The notes under the pieces were generated by a model that worked only from the letters and a program-made list of their open reading frames with translations, had not been told where the DNA came from and did not search any database. Positions 22,484 to 33,794 of a stretch of DNA of 64,000 bases are shown here, piece after piece. Positions within the stretch are counted from its first letter, which is position 1, and the number at the start of each line of letters is the position of its first letter. This DNA is from Nageia nagi (lineage: Eukaryota > Pinophyta). The DNA lies in assembly GCA_050084985.1 (NCBI GenBank), contig JBITNC010000001.1:156860001-156924000 (forward strand), in the 5' to 3' direction. A program made the translations under genes and the position numbers.

Positions 22484-23849
22484 TGCTATAGTATTCTAAG
22501 GGATTTGAATAAATGCAAGCAAATTAATAGATAAAGAAGAATTGTTTATAATTAAGAATGGGGGTTATTTGCAAAGCTGCATGGATTTGCACCTACAATT
22601 CCACTCAGAAAATGTTGAAGGTTGGACAAAATCTTATTCCTTGGTAAAATATAATAAAACACATAACACTATCAAAATAAGGTTATCTTTCTAATTTATA
22701 ACATGTGAGGAGGAACCTTAATTATTCATTACATAATAGAACCCTAACTTATGACTAGACAGATAATAGTATAATATATCTATTATAGCTAGTAAGTAGT
22801 AAACACAACCAGTAATAATTACATATGAGTGAAACACATTGTCTCTAGGCACACAACAGCATCTAAAACACAACATAACTACATACAAGAGACAACAGAC
22901 TTAGATAAGTCAACATAGGCAAAAACCATATGATAGAAACAATTCTGTGAAAGGAATGTTCCACACCAGAAAGAACACATGGCAGAGAAAAGGGAAAGGG
23001 ACTCATGAAAAACAAGGTTGTAATCCTAGGTTACCAAGAAAAGACGAATTTATATGACCTGCCAAATTACAAATAAGAATGAAATTTAAGGTAAAATGAA
23101 AAGTTACCCTATTTTCACAAGAGTGTCTCATACAACATTAGGCATGCTGGCAAGGCTGTGACGTACAAAATATCTTTTAAAGACAAGAAATACACATGTT
23201 TTTTGGAATTGTATGCAGAAAAACATAATAAGACTAATTGACCTTCTAACTCCAGATGTTCAGGATGCTGCAGATGAAATTTGAAGAATAGAAAATCCCT
23301 TTGTTACACTTAAAAGTCCAAAAAACAAATACAGCAGCAGTAGCAAACCAAAGAATGGAGAGATAAATATAACTTCAAAGTTTTAGGTCTCCTTTTATAG
23401 TGATGACTTATGAAGGAGGATTAGTTTTAAGTTAGGTATAGTAATTCTTTTATAGGATATGTAACTATCCTAAAATGGTCCAGAAATACAAGAGGCTTTT
23501 GGAAATGTTCCAACTGACATGGCCGTGTCCAGAGCATTTTGAAAGCATACAGCATTTCCATGCTTTTTTGAAATGTTTTAAGTCCATTTCTATTATGTAA
23601 TATTCTCAAATTTTGGGGTTCCACTCATTTTTAGTCTTGGAGGGACTCCGTCCTCCACAAGCCAGGAATTGCCTATTTATCACCTAAAATTGATAGATAA
23701 TCTTATGTTAATCGTTTTGACAGGTTACACGACATGGTTTCGTCAAGAAACGAAGGAAATATGGCATTTGGAAGTTCACCAGCCAAGCCAGATTTCTCAT
23801 ATCGCACGCACAAGAATCTAGAATTCTATTTCCAGTTGATTATTGGAAA
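22484..23849 (-). mobile_element. LTR of a truncated retrotransposon (minus strand)
   Basis: The right boundary in element orientation is fixed by the primer-binding site next to TG at 22484-22485. CCTTTTATA at 23391-23399 is a minus-strand TATAAAAGG box, about 0.9 kb from that end, as expected for an R-U5 of this length. The far (U3) end is not certain; 23849 is where a new LTR-like start (TGTGACGTCCC) appears. Only about 110 bp of internal sequence remain before the LINE tail. Part of this LTR recurs at 13376-13690. Confidence 0.5.
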
Positions 23850-25405
23850 TGTGACGTCCCTCTTCTAAGGATGTGCAATTTTCATTTCAATAATTTAGGT
23901 GTGATTCATATCTAATAGGAGTATTTTTAACATTTAGGCCCTATTTTTATATTTTGATCCCACTTGGAGGCTCTCCAACATGGGACATTGGACTCTATCA
24001 GTCATTAATTGTTATTTTTAATTAATATATTATATGGGCCACTTGAGGATGCCAAATTAAAATAGACTAAATACAAAATTACACAAACACACAAATGCAC
24101 AGTAGAAATAGCTCTGAATTTTATTTTAGTTTTCTGACTTCTCAATGAGTATAAGTTACAAATACAACAAACACTTCACAACAAACAAAGTATCGTAACT
24201 TTATATGAGCTAAACACAGGTAGGATACTAAACAGTCCTCAAAATCACATTTAATTTGCCAAACACACCTTACAAACGTTGGACAAACACTTCAGCAATA
24301 CAACGAACCTACTTGAGGAAATATTCCAGTCAGCAGGATCCTATGCCAATTAATGCCTTCTAAACTGAATCCTAGAGGTTTAAAGCTTGGACGTCTGAGT
24401 GCACTTGAGAATTCTGCCTTCACCTTTGACCTCACACTCAAAACTGGCTGCACATAACAAGAACAAGCCCAGATCTGGCCAGAATGACATATACCTTAAC
24501 AAGATCAAACACAAAGATCAGAGATCCCAAGTCTGATGTTACCCTCTACAGAATTGCCAACAGCAAGTAAACCTACAGATTTGGCAATAATTGCAGTATC
24601 AACTGCAGATCAGCACATTCCAAGCCCAACGAACTGCAAAAGGGTAGATAATTTCAGGTTTACGCTTAGAACACCCAGATCTGACTTTCCAAATCTAACA
24701 TTGCAGCCTAGAAGAGCTTAGATACGCAATCTGATCTCCTTACTCAGCTAAAAACCCTCCAACGAACCTATACTCTTCTCAATGATGTTACCAAAACCCT
24801 GAATCATGAATATGCAAAGCACCAATGCAGATCTTGAGTAGACTTGCCTCTTAGATTGGGTAGTTAGCTCTTGGAATAATCTGCTCAAGCCTCCATGCGA
24901 CTGCAATCCAATGGGAACCCCTGAATAATCCTCAACAGAATGCTAAGGCCCTAGAGCAATACTCTCCAAATCTGATTTTCAAAATTAGCCCCCTCCAAGT
25001 GATCAACTCTTCCTCTTAAATAGTCTTGGAAATCTTAATTTAAGCCTCTTGACAGTTACAAAAGTCTGCCTTATAACAGTTACAAATCCTCTCCTATGGC
25101 AATTACAAAAGCATTAAATAATACCTTGGACTTTGACCTCATAATAGTTACTTTGCCAAAATGCCAATTATAAAAACTAGAGACATTTAATATTGCCTTA
25201 TCATCTCAACCATCAAGCTAAGAATGTGTACCAAGTCAATGGCATTAAATAATACCTTTTTTCTTGTCCCAAAACTATTCTAAATACATAACCCACTCCC
25301 TAAATACTTATACAAACAATAAAACTTATAAAAACACACTAACTCACCCCTTAGAGGCCCACAAACAACAACAAAACATAAATTAAAATATTTTGGGACA
25401 TTACA
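23850..25405. mobile_element. LTR-like sequence with inverted TGTRAYGTCCC ends
   Basis: The left end is TGTGACGTCCC. The right end is GGGACATTACA, which is TGTAATGTCCC on the other strand. This start motif recurs at 9980 (minus) and 50383 (plus) and is common in plant gypsy LTRs. The block may be two LTR fragments in opposite orientation, the second being about 24050-25405 on the minus strand. No target duplication was found and no coding sequence is recognised. Confidence 0.3.
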
Positions 25406-25421
25406 CAAATATTGTTGTAAT

Positions 25422-26627
25422 TGTAATATCAAGACAAATAATAATTGTAAATGAAATATGAGTCCCCTTTAGTGAGGCGTTGCATATATTGACCTTGATG
25501 AAATGTAATTTGGCATCTCGAGACACTTAAATGCCTCTCAATGTAATAATTATTCCCCCTAAGTTGGTTGCATCCCTAGGGGTGGAGCATGAAGATTCCA
25601 AGGAGGTGACACTAATCTCGAATCATAGCACCTAGGAGAGCCAATTTGCACCATCAAATGTGATTATGTGGATCCCAAGACACTCCAATATGTGACGTCT
25701 CACCCTTGGGTGAATCTAGACTCTACGCTTTCATCCTAATCATCCCAAGGCTGGAGTAGGATAGGAAGGACACTCAGAGGCTATAAAAGGGGGATGAGAG
25801 CTCAATTGAAGATTTGTTTGATTGGAATCTATTTCTCTTCTTCAGCTTGTGAACGTCGGCTCTTTCCATTGTCTCTTGTGGACGAAAACCCACAAGGGAG
25901 GTGCTAAAAGACTTAACGAGGTTTTAGGGCTATATGGATCGCTACTTTGAGGCATAGTGCACCTCAACAACTTGCTAGCTATCTAGGGATGTTGGCATTA
26001 CCCTAAATCATCTTAACACTGTTAGAGACACTGGTGTCTTGGCCACAGTTTGCGGAGGAGGAAGTTCTGGTACAAGCCTTGCCCTTCTATGGGATAGCCC
26101 CGGTTTCTTGTTACTTGTTTTCAATGATTCTCGGAAATCTTCAGCTAGGGAATCATTGTTCTAGATCAAAAGGCATGTAATTTCATTTTCCATTGCAATA
26201 TTAATTGAATTACATTTTGTGGCTCATTATTTGTGTTATCTTCTGAGATCTTCTTGCCCTAGAAGGCTAGATGTTGGGTTTGTGGATGTATTATTGAGTC
26301 ATTTTGCTATCTTAGCCTAGATGTTGAGCTTGCATGAGTATTATTGCACCATTGTGATTGATTTATGGCATATTTGGCTAGTTGTTGGATTTATAGAAGC
26401 ATGATTTTTGAGTTTGTGCACCTGAGGTTGGACGTTGGGTCACTTTGGACCTAGACATTGGGTTTTGGTTTGCTAATTGGTCCCTGAAGGCTAGACGTCT
26501 GAATTTTGGGTGCTTGAATAGGGCTTTGAGGTGCATAAACTACTTAATTGGTATTTTTGATGAATTCTAGTTATTTTTGTGAGCCCTTTGGCATGATTCC
26601 GAATTGGCCCTAGTCTGGAATATTTCA
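25422..26627 (+). mobile_element. Probable LTR with TATA box
   Basis: CTATAAAAGGGGGATGAGAGC (TATA at 25782-25790) and the end GCCCTAGTCTGGAATATTTCA resemble the solo LTR at 37524-38556 (TATAAAAGGAGG; GCCCTAGTTTGAAATATTTCA). The 5' edge is uncertain and no target duplication was seen. The segment 26220-26530 has repeated GGCTAGA(C/T)GTTGG(G) phrases, also present at 28430-28550 in the gypsy element. Confidence 0.4.
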
Positions 26628-27489
26628 CATTGCCAAATATGTTTCAAAAGTATTTAAAAGATGAAATAGAGATTACATGGGAGTTTCCATGTAACATAGA
26701 TGTTATATACAACAAGTTTGGAGAAAGAAAGGCCAGCATCTTTTGTTCTGCATAAAAAGTGATCCAATGGCCTTGTTTGGCTAGAATGGACGCTACAGTG
26801 AACACATACACTCTCTTAGTCACCCAAAAGTACAAGGTGTCCAAAAATTAGACAAACTCAATGTGGAAATTATATTGCTGCAAAAAAATAATGTTATTTC
26901 AAGGATTCTTATGTGGCTCCAAAATATTGTATTGCCCATGGCCCTATAGTAGTCAAAATCGCCAAAAATCACGATTAATCGCCACTCGGATCAACATTTC
27001 ACCTGAAACAACTAATCGCTACTCAAAATTGGTGATTTTTTATTTTGCCAAGCCGATTGATTTTTTGGAAAAATCAGCTGACTTAGGAAAAAGCACTTTT
27101 TTGGAGCCAAAAAAGCCAATTTAGACTTCATTCTCTCATTTTCACTTTAGCAAACAAGGTCATCTAAGAGCTTAATCAGCAGAGGAAAGCCAATTATAAG
27201 ACCCTTCAATCAATTTTTTCTACTTGGTTTTTCGTTTTTCTACTTGTTTTTTTTCAGTTTTTCTACTGTTTTTTCTACCCTTTTTTCTAATTATGCCTGC
27301 AGCCTATGCATTGTTTTTTTTCTACTTATGCTTGCAGTTTGTGCATTTTTTTTGTTCCTACTTATGCTTCCATCTTGTGCATATAATCCTAGTACAACTC
27401 TCTAGCATCTATGACGTCCGCCAATCATTATTGTATTTAAATATAGAATCCAACAGATTCCCCTTTTGTATTATATTTTATTATTAAAT

Positions 27490-28591
27490 TGTGCTTTAAG
27501 TTAGTACTTCGGATAGAAGACTTAATGGGTCATTGGACCCCACTGTGAGCACCAAGTGGGACATCTCCCTCCTAAGTGTAGATTCAGCGTTTTAATGTAC
27601 TTGGAGATCCCAATATATGATTGTGGGAATCCCAAGGCCTATTTAGCATTTAGTGGATGGATGAGCACTTAATGGCCTCAATGTTGAGATTGGGAGCACT
27701 TGTACACATGCACTAGCCTTGGGGAGACTTCTAGACCCCCACGTTGGCCCATGACACCTACATTGCCCCCTTAAATGCCCACGCATGCCTCCTAGACCCA
27801 CACATGCATTCTTGGACCCACGTGGAGCATAAGGGAGGCCTAAATACCGACGTTGGACCTGGAATCACTCCTAGGTGTCAACGTTGGGGCTTGAGGGGAC
27901 TGGGTGATGACATTGAGGTGCAATCCAGATCCAGGAAAGCTATATTAGCCCTTGGAACCACATTTGTTGGATATATTAACTATTGATAATTGCTTATACC
28001 ATCCAGAGGACACAAGTCTTAGTGCAGCGCTAAGCAAGATCCCTAGGTGCAGCATCTAGGAGGATTAGCAGGTTGGGATCATGTTAGTCTACGGCTTTGG
28101 TGTAGCACCCTAGCCCATTCGGTGGTATTCCAAGGTTGAGCTTCTACCTTCAGTGTTTGCCAGGGTTTGAGCAAGGCTCCTTCGTTGGAGAGGAATCAGA
28201 TTCTAAGGGAGCAAGGTTGTCCCACTCACCATCCGTCCGTCCAGCAGAGAAGGACATACAATGTGCCCTAGTTGGCTCCTTGGAGGCCATCGTCCAGCCC
28301 TGTGGGCTTGGTATTGTATCTTTGATCCTCATTTATCTTACATACAGCCATTGGGCACTTGGATCGCCATATTTGTCTTGTGTATGTTTTACTATTGCAA
28401 CGTTGTGGTGTGATTGTTCATTCTTGCATATTGTAGCTAGATGTTGGCATTGTGAGCTTGTATTCATTAATATCTGCTAGTCTTGGCTAGACGTTGGCAA
28501 TATTGTGTTGTTTATGCTTAATCTGGATGCCCTAGGTCAAACATTGGAATTTTGAGCCATTTGCACTTGATTTTGTAATTGGATCTTTATA
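27490..28591 (+). mobile_element. Presumed 5' LTR of the gypsy-like element
   Basis: Defined only by position between the hAT left arm and the primer-binding site at 28593. The boundaries are weak: the TG at 27490 is a candidate start and the expected CA end seems mutated. No matching 3' LTR was found in the window. Confidence 0.3.
27741..27910. repeat. Degenerate CCCACGTTGG repeats
   Basis: CCCACGTTGG, CCCACGTGGA, CCGACGTTGG and TCAACGTTGG recur, two of the intervals being 30 and 31 bases. The same phrase and period form the minisatellite at 31910-32239. Confidence 0.5.
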
Positions 28592-28592
28592 G

Positions 28593-28604
28593 TGGTATTA
28601 GAGC
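28593..28604 (+). promoter_or_regulatory. Primer-binding site of gypsy-like element
   Basis: TGGTATTAGAGC matches the initiator-tRNA-Met primer site at 11 of 12 positions and lies 84 bases upstream of the gag start. Confidence 0.6.
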
Positions 28605-28676
28605 TTGGATCTGGCCAACCTGTGAATGAAACCTACTATTCACAGCTACTACACCAGGTCAAGCATCAGAAAGGAA

Positions 28677-29953
28677 ATGGCATTCGCAAGGAAGAGCGGA
28701 AAGTCACAAATAGAAGAGACACCTTTTAGGGCCGCCCAAGAGGAAGATCGCTAGCCATGGATGAATGAGGTGCCAAATGAGGGCGATTCTAGCGAGGAGA
28801 ATGAGGCGCCAAGAGGGAGGACCACTTTGGCTAGGAGGAGAAGCCCTACTTCGACTCGGGAATCCACACTTAAGAGGCGATTCAATGAGCTCATTTAAGC
28901 CATCCACAACATGACGAGAGCTATCACTTCCATGCAGAAGCAGATGAACACTATCCATAAACAAGTTGGAGGTCGAGAAGAGCCAGAGAGGCAGATTAGC
29001 CCCCCACGTCCTACCCGGGATGAAGCTAAAGAGCTACGGGAGGATGATAGAGCGGATCGGGAGATGAGTATGAGGAGAACCCGTAGTTTGAGAGACAAAG
29101 ATTCTACTCACCACGGATCCATGGGTCATCCAAAACCCACATTCCTGAGATCCCACTCACACAAAGCTCCCGAAGGTACTAACCCTCTCCTAGGGAGGTA
29201 CCTAGATGAGGGCGTTGGCAAGATAGGGGAGCAGCCCATAATCCCCAAGCCATCCAAGCCTATGTTTGCCAAGAAGTCCGAGGATGAGGCGAAGAACAGG
29301 GTGCCTAGCCCACTAGAGCTGAATCAGATCTTCAGAGAGTATTTCATGTTGGATTCAGGGTTGAAGAGAGACATCAACTTCAACAGCTACCTGGAGATCC
29401 TAGGGTTGAGAAGGAGCAATTCATACGGCCCACATACTCCAAGCAGCTCATGGAGAAATAAGAGAGACCTGCAACAAAAGATCAACAAGATGCAGGTACT
29501 GTTGTATGTCAACAAGAGGATGACATCTAGGGTTTGGCTACATCAACTACAAACCTACTTCACCTTAAGCCCGAATATGGTAAAAAAGGATGCAATCCAC
29601 TTTGCATCATTACACTTTGAGGGTGATGCCCTTGAATGGTGGCAACATGAAGTAATCAACCAGGATTACTCACTCATTACCTCTTTTGATGAGTTTGCTA
29701 AACAATTGGTGAAGAGGTTCAATTGGAAGGAGAATGACTACTTCCGAGTCTTAAAATCTCTAAGACAACAAGGTACAATGAACGAATGTGTCAGAGTTTC
29801 AAAAGATTGCAGTCATGATTCATCACATTCTTGAGGAGCGGTTGACATTCCTCTTCATAGAGGGACTGATGGAGCCATTGTAGGAAATTGTCAAGGTATC
29901 CTCACCTAGGAGCCTTGACAATGCCATTCGCATTGCATACGATCTAGAGCCGA
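28677..29953 (+). pseudogene. gag: Ty3/gypsy gag, N-terminal and capsid part
   Basis: ATG 28677 opens a frame that runs to 29834 with stops at 28752-28754 and 28896-28898. The N-terminus is charged and arginine-rich (RRTRSLRDKD). The capsid-like part has WLHQLQTYFTLSPNM, FASLHFEGDALEWWQHEV and FDEFAKQLVKRFNWKENDYF, the hallmark order of the retrotransposon gag domain. After a frameshift near 29800 the sense continues as HHILEERLTFLFIEGLMEPL and NAIRIAYDLEP up to 29953. There an unrelated 1.2-kb block separates it from the zinc knuckle. Confidence 0.8.
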
Positions 29954-31240
29954 AAATAAAAATGCACATCAAATCAAAAACACACAAAATGATGTACACA
30001 TAGTTACCCTAGTTCGACTGATGTCCAACAAATAGCAATCCATTATTGTAGAGTTCATTTTACAATTTCACTTGTATAATCCTTCTTGCTTCACTCTTTT
30101 GTTTGTCAAAGCCGAATCACACGATCACTATAGGCTCTCCACTGAATCCCTTTCTTGAAGACAACTCTCTTTTCAACAAAAGTCCTTAAGCATAGTTCCT
30201 TGTCCCGGGATGACATCTTTAGAACTACTCTGTCTTTTTTTTCATCATGACGATTATGTCGTCCACTTCTTTCTCCATTGCAATAATCTTGTCCATGTTC
30301 TTTTTCTTCTTCTATGCAAACTTAAAATGCACTTCCAATATTACTCTCATGGTTTTGTTATTTTCCATGGAGTTTACAATAAAATGGAGTCTTCTACATT
30401 CTTTTCAAACCTACACTAACTCCCTCTCCAGAGGAAAACCCACTAAAAGGAATTAACTTTTTCCATACTCCAAGTTCTTTTTTATAACATTAAGGGATTA
30501 CAAATTTGGAGTTTATAGTTACATGGTGATAAGACAATATTTATTATTTTTCCTCCTTTACAATATGCTCTCTCACCCTCACAACAATAATCTCCCTCAT
30601 TAGTATTCCCGTAGCATTGTTTTGGCCTCATATGGTTATATTCTCCTATTTCTTTGGATTTTGCAAAACTATCAAAACTACTTTTGGTGCCATTTTGTCA
30701 TGACCATAATTCCAAATGTCACGACATTTCATCCAGGTGTTCTTTGATATATGTGACTTAACTAGTCCAAATTTCACGCTTTAACTCCTTAATGGTAGCT
30801 CCCAACATCGTCATCAAGTTGGCCTCCAATGCAGATTTGCACCTAGCAGCTGTCAAAATTTTGACTAAGTCATGAACGTAGAATGAGAATTTACCATTTT
30901 GTGAGCGCCATAACTTTCAAGTATTTGATCCAAATGCCTTCAAATTTTAACCACATGTTCACCATAATACGAGGTACCAATGATTCAAATTTCAAGCTAT
31001 GAATCAACCCGAGCTGCTCTTGGTGAGTCCGTCAATAGAGCCTTCCATGCATATTTTGCATTTTTTTATATTTAACTCCAAATTTTGAAAAGCCATAACT
31101 TACAAACCATAGCTCCGTTTTATTCGCCATGTGAAGCATTGGAATCGTGGAAGAGAGCTCTTTAATATGAAAGAGAATAATCAACAAAATTATAAACTTG
31201 AAAAATCACCTTTTTATAAGACTCTGAAATCCATTTCGGA
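29954..31240. mobile_element. Unassigned insertion splitting gag
   Basis: Gag sense stops at 29953 and resumes at about 31250. Between them is AT-rich sequence without coding sense. Phrases such as CTAGTTCGACTGATGTCCAAC near the left and GCCATAACTTACAAACCATAG near the right resemble LTR or DNA-element arms, but I could not define matching ends or a target duplication. Confidence 0.35.
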
Positions 31241-31249
31241 TCAAGAGGG

Positions 31250-31830
31250 TGGATGTACAAGGGGTTGGCCACATGGAAGACTTTTGCTGATAAGGAGAGG
31301 CCTAGCAAGGCCAAACCCTTCCCCCACACCTCGGATGAACCAATTGGATGCAACCACTCGAAGGAAGCTGAGGGAGAAAGGCAAGTGCTTCTATTGCAAG
31401 AAGACTTGGGAGCCAAGGCACTGTTGCCAAGGCAAGGGACATGTACACTAAATTGAGGTGTTTTTCGATGCTGAGATAGATGATTTAGACTTGGACCTTG
31501 GCATGGACATGTTAGATCAAGAAGCACCCAAGGCGGAAGGCTCATTAGGGATTATGATCACTTCACTCCATGGGGTGAAGAAGTACCTCACACTGAAGGT
31601 AGTGAGGTAAACAAGTGGGCAAGATGTGATGGTCCTGATTGATTCTGAAGCATCCCATTACCTCATTGATGAAGAGTTTGTAGAAAAGAAGAATCTAAAG
31701 ACCAAGGGGTTCGAAGGATTCAGAGTTTCCAATGCCAATGGGAAATTGGGTGACATTCACACCAACCACCAAAAACTCACTATGAGTTTCGAGATTGATG
31801 AGAAGACCCATAAACTATAGGGAATTCGTG
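31250..31830 (+). pseudogene. Ty3/gypsy gag zinc knuckle and protease
   Basis: KGKCFYCKKTWEPRHCCQGK (about 31377-31436) is a nucleocapsid knuckle close to the CX2CX..HRC form of plant chromovirus-type gag. After a TGA the frame gives EVFFDAEIDDLDLDLGMD, then VMVLIDSEASHYLIDEEFVE (31629-31688), the aspartic protease. Its DSGAS active site reads DSEAS, a change expected to kill it. The frame ends with TAG at 31818-31820. Reverse transcriptase and integrase are absent; the minisatellite follows directly. Confidence 0.7.
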
Positions 31831-31909
31831 ATGATTGTCCACAGGTGGATAATAAACTACTGGAAGAGATTGAGTGGTGTCAAAAGGAGGAAGAAGAAGA
31901 TGGGGCATG

Positions 31910-32239
31910 TTGGAGCTTGGGGAGGCTAGACGTGGCACATTGGGCCTTAGGAAGGCAAGACACCTCACGTTGAGCCTTGAGGAAGATTGCCACCCCACGT
32001 TGGAGTTGAGGGAGCTTCTACCCCTCACGTGGAGCACTAAGAAGGCTAGGAGCTGGACAATGGGCTTGGAGGAGTTGTTGCATCCCACGTTGGATTCAGG
32101 GAGATTTCTACACCCCACATTTGATTTGAAGAGGTTTGGACACCCAACGACTGGGTTGAGGGAGTGTTGGTTCCCCATGTTGGAGCTGGGAAAGATTGTG
32201 TACTTGACATTGGACCGGAAAGCAACTTGGCACCCCTCG
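31910..32239. repeat. 30-bp minisatellite, about 11 units, open in one frame
   Basis: Units of exactly 30 bases carry a CACCCCACGTTGGA-like phrase and GAGGGAG/GAAGAG phrases. Read in one plus frame (open 31874-32248) they give 10-residue repeats such as LSLEEDCHPT, MGLEELLHPT, LDSGRFLHPT, FDLKRFGHPT. The stretch directly follows the gypsy protease, in the place where pol is expected. Translation is not supported by any start context; the open frame can follow from the period being a multiple of three. Confidence 0.8.
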
Positions 32240-32820
32240 AAAAGCTGAGGAGATTTGGAGAATTCTGACATTTGAGGATGGACGTTGAGGTTCTGGTATT
32301 GAACTTGCTGGATTGGGATCCTGAAAGGCTGACATTGGCATCTTATAAATTGAATTTCACCCTGAGGATATTTGGTTTGGACCTTGGAAGGTTGAAGTAG
32401 TGTTTGGAGCAGCAAATTTTACTGAGGTAGGACATTGGAAGTCCAGCATTAAAGATCTAATGGCCAGATCCCACCTTTCTGGTAATTCATTGGACCTAGT
32501 TTGCTTGTATTTTCTGAGTTTGAAGACTTCAAAGAGGAACGTCTAACTTGCCTAGATCTGAGTCAAGAACGTCATTCTGAAGTAGATGTTGGTATTATCA
32601 CTTAATTATTGTTTTTTTTCATCAAAATTTATTACCACCATGGTCATATATGTTTGTTTCAGCTTTAACTTGTGGAAGTATAGTTTATGTCTTATTTCTT
32701 ATTACAACATACAAAGATAAAAATACATACCTTTTGCATTTTGGCATCTACTTGCAAGGTTTATGTATCCTTTATCTAATGTATCTTCCAATGTTTTCTG
32801 CATGCTTGATTCTTGGTGAA
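32240..32820. other. Unassigned sequence between minisatellite and hAT right arm
   Basis: Probably the tail of the gypsy-like insertion. No 3' LTR, polypurine tract or coding sense is recognised. Similarity to the hAT right arm starts near 32820. Confidence 0.35.
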
Positions 32821-33399
32821 AAGAAAATCCTTATAATTTTGGAACTTCAAAATGCAATATAAAACTGTACAATTTACATTATATTGTGTTATTAACATAT
32901 TTGATATGGAATGTTGTGTTATTTGATATGTAGTGTTGAGAAATAGCTAAAAATGAATTGTTTAAATGTCAAAATATAAATATTATAGATTTTTCTTTTT
33001 TGTCAATTTTTTACCGATTCCTATTTTTTGCCCAATCAGCAGCCAAATGATTTTTTGTCGATTCCGAGTTTGACTATTATGATATTGCCCTTCATGTATT
33101 TCATCACCAAGACTCTCACCTAAACTGTATTAAAGGAAGAATGGGTAGAGATAAGTCCTCTAGCAAGCGCATTCATTCAAATTGAAAATAACAGTCCATT
33201 AAGTCCTGTAATTTTCAACTGATTGCCCATTTAATATGATTACAAGACCAAAACCATAATGCGATTCTTGCACGACTGTTTTGGGAGGTTTTACCTTTCT
33301 CTTACTATGTCTAAAGTTGTGATGTAATGAAAGATGTATAGCCCCACCACTATGCTATATATTGTAACTCGAAGAGATTTCATATGGCTTCTTTTCTGC

Positions 33400-33790
33400 C
33401 TTATAATCTCTGCTTTAGCTAAAAATGCACTTGGAACTATCACTATGAAAGTAAATGTCAGATCCAAATGTGTGAAATCAGTATTTCATGTTGTTTATAA
33501 TGTAGCATTCGACTTGCTAGTTGAAAGACCATGGATTGATCAAATGAGTGGAGTTTGTTCTTCATTACATCCGTCTTTAAAATTCAGCAACGAGGAGAGG
33601 CTATAACTTTAAAAGTGAAGAGGTTATCGTTCAAGAACTTAAAATTGAAAACTCTTCATATACATGTGGAAAGAAGAAATAGTTTATTCAGAAAACTGGA
33701 AAAGCAAGACACGGAATCGGTTTTGGATGATGATTTTGGCAATATTTTGAGAACAGATTATTTTCATATGTATTTTCAATTGCCCTTGCT
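33400..33790 (+). pseudogene. Ty3/gypsy protease-to-RT linker fragment, decayed
   Basis: The frame 33418-33606 contains MKVNVRSKCVKSVFHVVYNV followed by FDLLVERPWIDQMSGVCSSL and HPSLKF. This corresponds to the conserved LLGRPWIH..G...STLHQ.LKF segment at the end of gypsy proteases. After a frameshift KVKRLSFKNLKLKTLHIHVE continues the linker. It lies outside the hAT right end and is unrelated to the gypsy copy at 28677. No RT follows. Confidence 0.6.
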
Positions 33791-33794
33791 CTGA

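Larger units (their letters stand above)
26945..33081 (+). mobile_element. Second hAT element of the 8009-10973 family, split by a gypsy insertion
   Basis: The left end TATAGTAGTCAAAATC (26945-26960) and right end TTTGACTATTATG (33069-33081) match the ends of the 8009-10973 element with single changes. Internal flanking sequence also matches: ACGATTAATC near the left end, and GAAATAGCTAAAAA, AATGTCAAAATATA and TTTTTTGTCGATTC.GAG near the right end. Flanks CATGGCCC and TATTGCCC agree at 6 of 8. No transposase exon remains. Bases from about 27490 to 32640 belong to a gypsy-like element and unassigned sequence. Confidence 0.65.

Noticed and set aside
24536-24721. Small threonine-rich reading frame
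   Set aside because: No homology or context. It lies in LTR-like repeat sequence.
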